A DNA stretch of 44,676 nt from assembly GCA_009377495.1 (NCBI GenBank), contig WHTZ01000052.1, positions 1 through 44,676 of the forward strand, written 5' to 3'. Numbering within the stretch: position 1 is the first letter of the stretch; every line of letters starts with the position of its first letter. Both the position numbers and the translations under genes were made by a program. This document shows positions 34,437 through 41,351 of this stretch, in pieces. This DNA is from Luteitalea sp. (lineage in GTDB: Bacteria; Acidobacteriota; Vicinamibacteria; Vicinamibacterales; Vicinamibacteraceae). The notes beneath the pieces are model-generated. The model did not search any database, was not told the DNA's origin, and worked only from the letters and a program-made list of their open reading frames with translations.

Positions 34437-35684
34437 CTACTGAGACTTGCCGCGCGCGGTGATGGGCCACACCACTTCGACGCGATCTTTGCGGATGCCG
34501 TAGACCTGGTCATACAGGTTGACGACCGGATCGCAGTGCGGCACGATGACCTCGAGCTTGTCGCCGATCTTGTACGTCTTCACCGCCTGCTCGAAGCGGA
34601 TCTGACCGAACTCGTCCGACCCGGCGGTGTAGTCCATGCCCGGTTCACCGATCACCCGGGGACTGGGCTTGTTGAGGGTCAACGCCTTCGTGCCCGCATC
34701 GGTCGTCAGGCGTCCCGGGAACCGGTTGTTGAGCACCGTGGTCGTGACGGTCAGTGACGGTGCGAAGTCCTTGAACACCTCGTCGCCGTCTTCGCTGCCG
34801 ATCGCGAGATACTGCATGTCCATGAACAGGTAGCTGCCCGCCTGGATGTCGCTGAAGCCGGGCACCAGGTGCATGACGTTGTAGGTGCCCGTGCCGCCAC
34901 CGCTGAAGATTTCGACGTTCAAGCCGGCCTTCTTCATCGCGGCGCACGTCTCGGCATTCACCTCGATCGTTTTCAGCGCGCGGGCCTTGCGCGCCGCGAA
35001 GCCCTTCACGTGCTGCACGCCGCCGTCGTACGAGAGCAGGCCGCGCAGCTTCAGGTGCGGCAGGGTGTCCGCCAGCTTCGCGAGCGCCAGGGCGTCGTCG
35101 CCCGCCGGAATCCCGCTCCGCGTCCCGACGGCTACGTCGATCACGACGTCCGCGATCACGCCCGCCTCCTTCGCGGCGGCGGAGAGGTCGCGGAGGTTCT
35201 GCTCCTCGTCGACCGCCTGAATGAATTGCGGATTGACCTTGCGAAGCTGCATGGCCCGCCGGATCTTGGCGGGCGCCGGAATGCTGGTCGTCATCAGGAT
35301 CCGGTCGATGCCTTGCCGGGACAGCGCCTCCGCTTCGCTCAGCTTCGCACAGCAGATCCCGATGGAGCCCGTGGCCAACTGATATTTCGCGATCGCCGCG
35401 CACTTGTGGGTCTTCGCGTGCGGACGGCTGGGCAGGCCGTTCCGGCTCAGCGTCGCCTGCATGGTCGCGATGTTCTGCTCCATTGCGTCCAGGTCGAGAC
35501 AGAGCGCCGGCGTATCCAGGTCCCACTTGGACACGCCAGGCTTCACCACGTCGTCCGCCGTCACGGCACGCAGGTCGGACGCGCTATAGCCCTTCACCGG
35601 TTGGGGAATCCAGACGTACGCCGACGCGGCGGCGCCGGCCGACAGGAAATCCCGACGCGACAACACGGATCGACGTTCGCCCAT
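34437..35684 (-). CDS. Tat-exported D-threonine aldolase / D-serine dehydratase-like PLP enzyme
   Basis: 415 residues from ATG at 35684 (AGGAG 6 nt upstream). The Tat signal SRRDFLSAGAAASAYVWIP precedes an alanine-racemase-like barrel. The PLP lysine is in RPHAKTHKC, and the metal and active-site motif VIVPHCDPVVNLYDQ near the C-terminus is typical of the DSD1/D-threonine aldolase family. FSGGGTGTYNVMHLVPG and DIQAGSYLFMDMQY are also family blocks. Expected reaction: D-beta-hydroxy amino acid aldol cleavage or dehydration with PLP and a divalent metal. The frame is open to 35789 but the signal peptide fixes the start. Confidence 0.87.
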   Translation of the reverse strand: MGERRSVLSRRDFLSAGAAASAYVWIPQPVKGYSASDLRAVTADDVVKPGVSKWDLDTPALCLDLDAMEQNIATMQATLSRNGLPSRPHAKTHKCAAIAKYQLATGSIGICCAKLSEAEALSRQGIDRILMTTSIPAPAKIRRAMQLRKVNPQFIQAVDEEQNLRDLSAAAKEAGVIADVVIDVAVGTRSGIPAGDDALALAKLADTLPHLKLRGLLSYDGGVQHVKGFAARKARALKTIEVNAETCAAMKKAGLNVEIFSGGGTGTYNVMHLVPGFSDIQAGSYLFMDMQYLAIGSEDGDEVFKDFAPSLTVTTTVLNNRFPGRLTTDAGTKALTLNKPSPRVIGEPGMDYTAGSDEFGQIRFEQAVKTYKIGDKLEVIVPHCDPVVNLYDQVYGIRKDRVEVVWPITARGKSQ

Positions 35685-36215
35685 CACTGGCTCCTGTTCC
35701 CGAAAGGCCTTGGACACGACGACGCGCCGCGGCCGAGAGATGGATTCCGCCAGCCTAGCCATCCGCTCTGTACGAAGACGGAGCGACATTGTGGTTGAAG
35801 CGGAAGAATGTTCGTCGGATCATACCTGTCTTTGAGCGCGACGAGCCACCGGTCGTTTGCTCCGGAGTACGCGGCTCGTGTCAGCTCGGAACCGGTATTC
35901 CCCGCGTCCAGCGCGTTCGCCGATGCCGATGGTCCGGTTGACAATCTACCAGAGCAGCGACTATCGAAACGAGTCCGGCACAGGACTTGTGCCATCCGTC
36001 GGTGCCCGCCAGCCTAGTTGGGACGAAAACCAAGCTTTCGACCACGCCGGCCACACCGTGGGGGGCGCACGAGCCTTGGCCCAAGCCTGCCCGACATCTG
36101 TCCCGTCCTGTTGCGACACCGCACACGTCGCCAGTGCGTGTGATCGCAGTGAGCTGGCCTGCTGGCGCTCACGGTCGTTGCCCGTTCATGCGATGCCTGG
36201 AGCAAGTCCGCTGTG
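35685..36215. other. gene-poor stretch of about 530 bp
   Basis: Upstream region of the Tat-exported enzyme gene, containing one degraded oxidase fragment (35786-35917, minus strand). The rest holds no frame with recognisable protein character and several short frames whose composition looks random. It appears to be decayed coding sequence. Confidence 0.5.
35786..35917 (-). pseudogene. C-terminal remnant of an FAD-linked (berberine-bridge-like) oxidase
   Basis: Minus-strand translation gives NALDAGNTGSELTRAAYSGA and then NDRWLVALKDRYDPTNILPL, matching the end of berberine-bridge-type FAD oxidases (pattern AAYG.NYDRLVALKDRYDPTNLFRLNQNI). Nothing upstream in any frame continues the fold, so it is a fragment. 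Confidence 0.5.
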
Positions 36216-36596
36216 TCAGCGGGTGCGTTTCCGCTTGTGCGTTTCGCCATCCGCAAGCCAGCCGAGTATTGCCATTCGCGCGAACCTCCACTCGTTGCTG
36301 AAGCGCCGGCCTGGCAAGTCGCCCTCCTCTGCGCGACGCCGAACGGCATCAGGCGACAGTTTGAGAAACGCGGCCGCCTCCTCGAGGGTGAGCACTTCCT
36401 CGGTGTGCAGGTCAGGGGTGCTGGTGACCTCCAGTCGCCCAACGGACAGCTGACGATCACGCGTCGTCAATCGATCGCCGAGCAGTTCGCTGACAACGTG
36501 CTGTTTGGGACGGCCGGTTGCGTGGGCCAGGCGGTCGAGCGCGGCTGCCTGGTCTCTGGGTAGGCGGACGAAGAGCGGCCTCCGATCAGTCGGCAT
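36216..36596 (-). CDS. small two-module DNA-binding protein (RHH-like plus HTH)
   Basis: 126 residues. The first 45 (PLFVRLPRDQAAALDRLAHA, then TGRPKQHVVSELL) look like a ribbon-helix-helix arc. Residues about 68-115 (LTLEEAAAFLKLSPDAVRRR, EEGDLPGRRFSNEWRFARMA) are an excisionase/BldC-like helix-turn-helix in which the final WRF positions the wing. This combination is unusual in my experience. There is no ribosome site; a 22-bp palindrome ends 5 nt before the ATG, so autoregulation is likely. No integrase or partner gene is adjacent. Confidence 0.75.
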   Translation of the reverse strand: MPTDRRPLFVRLPRDQAAALDRLAHATGRPKQHVVSELLGDRLTTRDRQLSVGRLEVTSTPDLHTEEVLTLEEAAAFLKLSPDAVRRRAEEGDLPGRRFSNEWRFARMAILGWLADGETHKRKRTR

Positions 36597-36601
36597 GCAG
36601 A

Positions 36602-36632
36602 GAAGATATCACATGATATCTTCAGATATCAT
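36602..36632 (-). promoter_or_regulatory. large palindromic operator of the RHH-HTH gene
   Basis: GAAGATATC-ACAT-GATATCTTC (36602-36623) is a perfect 22-bp inverted repeat, followed by a third half-site GATATCAT (36625-36632). It lies 5 nt upstream of the gene start, in an otherwise GC-rich region. Confidence 0.65.
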
Positions 36633-36733
36633 CCACATTTCAGGCTTCTTCGTTGTCGAGGAGCTCAGCCGTTGCGTGCGCAGAGCCGAGAAGATCCACG
36701 ACCTAAAGTCCTCTTCTAAACGTCCTCTTCTCC

Positions 36734-36781
36734 TTGACGGCCTTGGAGAGCGGTGATAACCTTACGCCTAGACGATTTAGG
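36734..36781 (+). promoter_or_regulatory. promoter region of PadR copy 3
   Basis: TTGACG (36734-36739), a 17-nt spacer and TAACCT (36757-36762) could be a promoter. Downstream, CCTA-N7-TAGG (36767-36781) is a short inverted repeat that could be a PadR site, but the arms are only 4 bp. Confidence 0.35.
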
Positions 36782-36793
36782 AGACAACCCGGA

Positions 36794-37135
36794 ATGAGCA
36801 AGCAGGCGGATGTACTGCAGGGCACGCTCGACATGCTGATCCTCAAGGCGGTGTCGCTGGGCAGACTGCACGGCTACGGCGTCCTCCTGAGGATTCAGCA
36901 GATTTCAAAGGATCGCTTGGCAATCCTTCAGGGATCGCTCTATCCCGCGCTCTACCGCCTCGAGCACCAGGGCCTCATCGCCAGCGAGTGGGGCGAGTCA
37001 GAGAACAACCGCAAGGCGAAGTACTACCGTCTCACGCCGGCAGGACGTCGCCGTCTCGAACAGTCCGCGCGGAGCTGGAACGAGATGACCGACATCATCG
37101 GCACGATTCTCGGTACCAGATCGGAGGAAGTATGA
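36794..37135 (+). CDS. PadR-family transcriptional regulator paired with ADOP copy 3
   Basis: 113 residues from ATG at 36794; earlier in-frame starts lie in the promoter. ADVLQGTLDMLILKAVSLGR, LQGSLYPALYRLEHQGLIAS and NNRKAKYYRLTPAGRRRLEQ are the PadR blocks. The stop overlaps the ADOP start by 4 nt (ATGA), the tightest coupling among the four modules. An AGGAGA site at 36779-36784 lies about 9 nt upstream, so unlike the other copies this one may use a leader. Confidence 0.92.
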   Translation: MSKQADVLQGTLDMLILKAVSLGRLHGYGVLLRIQQISKDRLAILQGSLYPALYRLEHQGLIASEWGESENNRKAKYYRLTPAGRRRLEQSARSWNEMTDIIGTILGTRSEEV

Positions 37136-39861
37136 GGTTCGCTGCCCGCGCGCGCTCCTGGGTGCGGGCGGTCCTGCGTCACGCCCGGTTGCAGCGCGAG
37201 ATGGACGAGGAGCTCCGCTTCCACATCGAGGCCTATGTGGATGATCTCGTCCAAGCGGGTGTGCCAGCCGCCGAAGCCCGCCGCCGAGCACGCAGTGAAT
37301 TCGGTTCCGTCGACGCCCGGAAGGAGGAGTGTCGCGAGGCGCTTGGGCTACGGCTGGTCGATGAGCTGACTGGCGACCTTCGGTACGCGTGGCGCCAGCT
37401 CCGGCGGTCGCCCGCGTTTACGGCTGTCGCTGTCGTCTCGCTCGCGCTTGGCATTGGAGCCAACACGGCGATCTTCAGCCTGATGGAGACGGCGCTCTGG
37501 CGGTCGATCCCGGTGCACAGACCAGAGCAACTGCGGTTGTTCTCGTGGGTCTCCGGTTTCAACCATGGGGGGAATGGCAGTGGCCAAATCAACAGGACGG
37601 CAGGCGGCGGGTACACGAGCGCGCCGTTCTCCTACCCGGTCTTCCAGGAGCTTCAGCGACAGAACAACGTATTCGAGACCGTCTTCGCCTTCAAACCAAC
37701 GGGGCGCGTCACGGCCGTGATCGATGGGAACGCCGAGCTGCTGGGCAGCATCTTGGTCACGGCCAACTTCTACAAGGGCGTCGGCGTTCAGCCTGCGCTG
37801 GGTAGGGTCCTCGGGGCCACGGACGCCAGCGATGCTACCGAAGCGGCTGCGGTCATCAGCGATGGTCTCTGGGCTCGTCGCTTCGGTCGGGATTCGTCCG
37901 TCATTGGGAAGCGCATCAGTGTGAACGGGACTCCGGTCACGATCGTCGGCGTCAACCCGCCGGAGTTCACGGGCGTCCAGCCCGGCGCCCACCCGGAGAT
38001 CTTCCTTCCCATGCGCCTGCAGCCGATCGTCTCGCCCTGGGGAGAGAACGCGTCGGTGCTCGCGGATCCGGACTTCTGGTGGGTGCTGGTCTTCGGCAGG
38101 CTGAGACCCAACGTCAGCACCGCGCAGGCCGAGGCGGCGCTCGACGTGGTCCTTCAACGGGCCGTGCGTGCCTGGCTGCCGGACCGGATCGACCGCGATC
38201 CGCCCCGCTTGGCGCTGCTGAGCGGCGCGCGCGGGCTCGACCGTCTCAGCGAGGACTTCTCGAGGCCACTGCTGGTGCTGTTCTCACTGGTCGGCGTCGT
38301 GCTGCTCATCGCGTGCGCCAACGTCGCCAATCTGCTGTTGGCGCGCGCCGCCACCCGTCAGCGAGAAATCAGTCTCCGCCGGGCGCTCGGCGCCGGCCGC
38401 TGGCGCGTGGCGCGCCAGCTGCTCACCGAAGGGCTCGTGCTCGCGTGCCTGGGCGGCGCGGCCGGCATCCTTCTCGGGTACTGGATAGGTGACGCGATCC
38501 CGAGTCTCCTGGCGACGTCGTGGACGCGGGCTCCATTTCAAGCGGCGTTCAACTGGCGCGTGGTCGGTTTCTCCGTCGCGGCCACGACGGCGACGGGGAT
38601 CCTGTTCAGCCTGGCGCCGGCGTGGCGATCGGCGTGCATCGAGATCAACGCCGCCTTGAAGGAGACGGGCCGGGTCGGGGTCGGACTCCCGCGATGGTCG
38701 CGCGGCAAGCCACTGGCCATGTGCCAAGCGGCGCTGTCCATCCTGCTCCTGATCGGTGCGGGCCTGTTCGCCCGCTCGCTGTGGAATCTCACGTCGGTGA
38801 GCCTGGGGTTCCAACCCGACCGAGTCCTGCTCTTCGCGCTCGATCCACCGCGGACGCGGTACCCGGATGCGCAGCGACACGCGATCCTCGATCAGCTTCA
38901 TCAGCGCATCGCGGCGGTGCCGGGCGTCGAGCGAGCGACACTCTCATCACGCAGGGTCCTCGGCGGCGAGCGCGGTCGCAATTCCGTGCATCCCGACATC
39001 ACCACCCCTCCGGACCAGCCGCGCAGCGCCTGGTTCAATGATGTGGGCCACGACTTCTTCGAAACGATGGGCATTCCGATCCTCCATGGCCGATCGTTCA
39101 ACCGGCTCGACCGCCAGACGTCGCAGCCCGTGGCCGTCGTGAACCAGCGATTCGTGCGGGAGTTCTTCCCTGGCGAGACTCCTCTCGGGGAGGTGTTTCG
39201 AAACGGCGATCGGATCCTTCGCATCGTTGGGATCGTCGGCGACACTAGAGACCGCGACCTCCGCACCCCGTTTCCTCCGACGTTCTACCGACTCTATCTG
39301 CAGGGGTCGCTCGCCAGCCACGGCGCCATGACGTTTGCGGTGCGGACAGCGGCGGACGATGGGAACGTGGTCGCGGCGATTCGCGAAGCCGTACGCTCGA
39401 TAGACGGAGCGCTGCCGATGTTCGACGTGCGCACGCAGAACGAGCAGATTGCCGCGACCGTCTCCCAGGAGCGGCTGTTCGTGACGCTGAGCACGGCGTT
39501 CGCGCTGCTCGCGGTAATCCTCGCCGCCGTGGGCGTTTATGGGATCATGGCCAACACCGTGGCGCGGCGGACGAACGAGATCGGGATCCGCATCGCGCTT
39601 GGTGCCAGGCGTGAACGCGTGCTGTGGATGATCCTTCGCGAGGCGGCGCTCGTCGCCGCGATCGGCATTGCTGTCGGCGTTGCCGCTGCGATGATGCTCA
39701 CACGGTACATCCAGAGCATGCTCTTCGGCGTGAAACCCGTCGATCCGCCGACCATTGCCGCCGCGGTGTTGCTGATGCTCGTCGTCGCACTGCTGGCAGG
39801 ATGGCTGCCCGCCCGACGCGCATCTCGTCTCGAGCCAATGGTCGCCTTGAGACATGAATAG
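37132..39861 (+). CDS. ADOP-family ABC permease, copy 3
   Basis: 909 residues from ATG at 37132, fixed by the ATGA overlap with PadR. The prefix LQREMDEELRFHIEAYVDDL and RRARSEFGSVDARKEECREA is followed by helix TAVAVVSLALGIGANTAIFS, central LLIACANVANLLLARAATRQ and REISLRRALGAGRWRVARQL, then second-unit ARRTNEIGIRIALGARRERV and the end WLPARRASRLEPMVALRHE. It is longer than copies 1 and 2, mainly in the first periplasmic domain (SGFNHGGNGSGQINRTAGGG). Right after it lies a frameshifted ATPase gene that could once have been its partner. Confidence 0.94.
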   Translation: MRFAARARSWVRAVLRHARLQREMDEELRFHIEAYVDDLVQAGVPAAEARRRARSEFGSVDARKEECREALGLRLVDELTGDLRYAWRQLRRSPAFTAVAVVSLALGIGANTAIFSLMETALWRSIPVHRPEQLRLFSWVSGFNHGGNGSGQINRTAGGGYTSAPFSYPVFQELQRQNNVFETVFAFKPTGRVTAVIDGNAELLGSILVTANFYKGVGVQPALGRVLGATDASDATEAAAVISDGLWARRFGRDSSVIGKRISVNGTPVTIVGVNPPEFTGVQPGAHPEIFLPMRLQPIVSPWGENASVLADPDFWWVLVFGRLRPNVSTAQAEAALDVVLQRAVRAWLPDRIDRDPPRLALLSGARGLDRLSEDFSRPLLVLFSLVGVVLLIACANVANLLLARAATRQREISLRRALGAGRWRVARQLLTEGLVLACLGGAAGILLGYWIGDAIPSLLATSWTRAPFQAAFNWRVVGFSVAATTATGILFSLAPAWRSACIEINAALKETGRVGVGLPRWSRGKPLAMCQAALSILLLIGAGLFARSLWNLTSVSLGFQPDRVLLFALDPPRTRYPDAQRHAILDQLHQRIAAVPGVERATLSSRRVLGGERGRNSVHPDITTPPDQPRSAWFNDVGHDFFETMGIPILHGRSFNRLDRQTSQPVAVVNQRFVREFFPGETPLGEVFRNGDRILRIVGIVGDTRDRDLRTPFPPTFYRLYLQGSLASHGAMTFAVRTAADDGNVVAAIREAVRSIDGALPMFDVRTQNEQIAATVSQERLFVTLSTAFALLAVILAAVGVYGIMANTVARRTNEIGIRIALGARRERVLWMILREAALVAAIGIAVGVAAAMMLTRYIQSMLFGVKPVDPPTIAAAVLLMLVVALLAGWLPARRASRLEPMVALRHE

Positions 39862-40029
39862 TGACGCCACTCACGGTCCTTGCCGCCTTCGGCACCACCG
39901 ATGCCAGCGCCTACTGCCCCGAGGCCCGCAATACGTCCTGAGCAACGCCGCAGTGATCCGCGATGGCGGCCGCGTGCAACGGACGCCTGGGCGAACACTT
40001 CGCAGATTTCTCCGTCCTATGTACTGACG

Positions 40030-40763
40030 ATGGCGTGGTGGAAGCGCGAACCCAGACAGGAGCCCGAGCCGGCCTTGCCGGAAAGGAACGTGTCCCTCAT
40101 CCGGGTCGAGAGCGTCACGAAGCACTTCCGGGAGACGCCGGCGAGCCGGCGGTGGCGCTGGAAGACGTCACCGTCGAGATCGATCGGGGCGAATTCGTCT
40201 CGGTCTCTGGGCCTTCCCGCTGCGGCAAGTCAACATTCCTCTCCATTCTTGGCCTGCTCGACACGCCGACCTCGGGCCGGTACTACCGGAAGGGCCGCGC
40301 GACGGATCGCCTGTCACCGGCTGAGCGCGCGCGGACCCGGAACGTCGATATCGGGTTGGTGTTCCAAAGCTTCAACCTGATCGGCGACCTGACGGTGTAC
40401 GAGAACGTCGAGTATCCGCTTACGATCAAGGGTGCGAGCCCAGGGGAGCGCCGCCGCCGGGTCATGGCGGCGCTCGACCGCGTCGGACTCGCTGCACGTG
40501 CCGGGCAGCGGCCGGGGTCGCTCTCGGGAGGCCACCAGCAGCTCGTGTCCATCGCGCGGGCCATTGCCGGGCAGCCGCCGATTATCCTGGCCGATGAACC
40601 AACCGGCAATCTCGACTCGGCTGGCGGCGCAACCGTCATGAAGGCGATCCAAGAGCTTCACACTTCGGGATCGACCATCTGTCTTGCCACACACGACCCG
40701 CGGTACATCGCCCTCGCGAAGCGGCATATCCGATTGTTTGATGGCCGCGTGATCGAGAGCTGA
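40030..40763 (+). pseudogene. frameshifted ABC ATPase (MacB/LolD type)
   Basis: The N-terminal frame (MAWWKREPRQEPEPALPERN, then VSLIRVESVTKHFRETP) breaks at about 40140; the second frame continues GEPAVALEDVTVEIDRGEFV and VSGPSRCGKSTFLSILGLLD to the end. One G is missing between CCG and GCGAGCCG, judged from the expected TPGEP junction. The Walker B PPIILADEPTGNLD and the His switch LATHDP are intact. The Walker A is GPSRCGKST, with Arg where most ABC proteins have Gly, and the signature is LSGGH rather than LSGGQ. It lies 169 bp after ADOP copy 3 on the same strand. Confidence 0.8.
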
Positions 40764-40967
40764 GTCGCCTTCCACGTCGGGCGCCCTGCAAGATTGCTTG
40801 GCAGCCTTACAGTGCCCTGAGGCTGCGGTTGATGGTGGTCGTTTCGGCGGCCGCGATAGCCTGCTCGAGACGCGAGGTGCGTCGTCCCGCGATCGTCGGT
40901 CTATCCTTGGCGACTACCCGGGACCAATCGCGACTGTGACGCAGTTTCTCCGCGTCGCATCTTGTTG

Positions 40968-41010
40968 TTGACAGACGACACCAGCCGGCATTAGTGTCGT
41001 AAGACGACAC
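40968..41010 (+). promoter_or_regulatory. promoter and palindromic operator of PadR copy 4
   Basis: TTGACA (40968-40973) is a perfect -35; a weak -10 (TTAGTG at 40991 or TAGTGT at 40992) follows at 17-18 nt. GTGTCGT-AAG-ACGACAC (40994-41010) is a perfect 17-bp palindrome that overlaps the -10 and touches the ATG at 41012; a third half-site GACGACACC lies at 40974-40982. No ribosome site exists between, so transcripts would be nearly leaderless. Confidence 0.65.
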
Positions 41011-41011
41011 C

Positions 41012-41347
41012 ATGACTCGACACGCGGTTCCCGACCTTCTTCCGGGCACCCTCGACCTGCTCATCCTTCGGACGCTCCAGACCCAGTCGCTCCACGGCTG
41101 GGCGATCTCGGAGCGCATCCAGCAGATCTCCCAGGACGGCCTGCAGATTAACCAGGGCTCGCTGTACCCGGCGCTTCATCGCCTCGAGCACCAGGGCTGG
41201 ATCGACGCCGAGTGGGCCGTCTCGGAGCTAGGCCGCCGGGCGAAGTACTACCGGCTGACGGCATCCGGGCGCCGGCAACTGGCGGTGGAGGCCAGCGAGT
41301 GGGACCTCATGTCCACGGCCATCGGCCGTGTGATGAAGCTGGCGTGA
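41012..41347 (+). CDS. PadR-family transcriptional regulator paired with ADOP copy 4
   Basis: 111 residues: LPGTLDLLILRTLQTQSLHG, INQGSLYPALHRLEHQGWID, GRRAKYYRLTASGRRQL. The same subfamily; the helix DMLILRTLQ seen in others is DLLILRTLQ here. It starts directly at the edge of a 17-bp palindrome with no ribosome site, and it is followed by ADOP copy 4 after 4 bp. It should repress its own two-gene operon. Confidence 0.93.
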   Translation: MTRHAVPDLLPGTLDLLILRTLQTQSLHGWAISERIQQISQDGLQINQGSLYPALHRLEHQGWIDAEWAVSELGRRAKYYRLTASGRRQLAVEASEWDLMSTAIGRVMKLA

Positions 41348-41351
41348 CGGC

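Noticed and set aside
40807..41118. 103-codon frame on the minus strand opposite the PadR copy 4 promoter
   Set aside because: Runs across a good promoter and into the PadR gene; no domain recognised.
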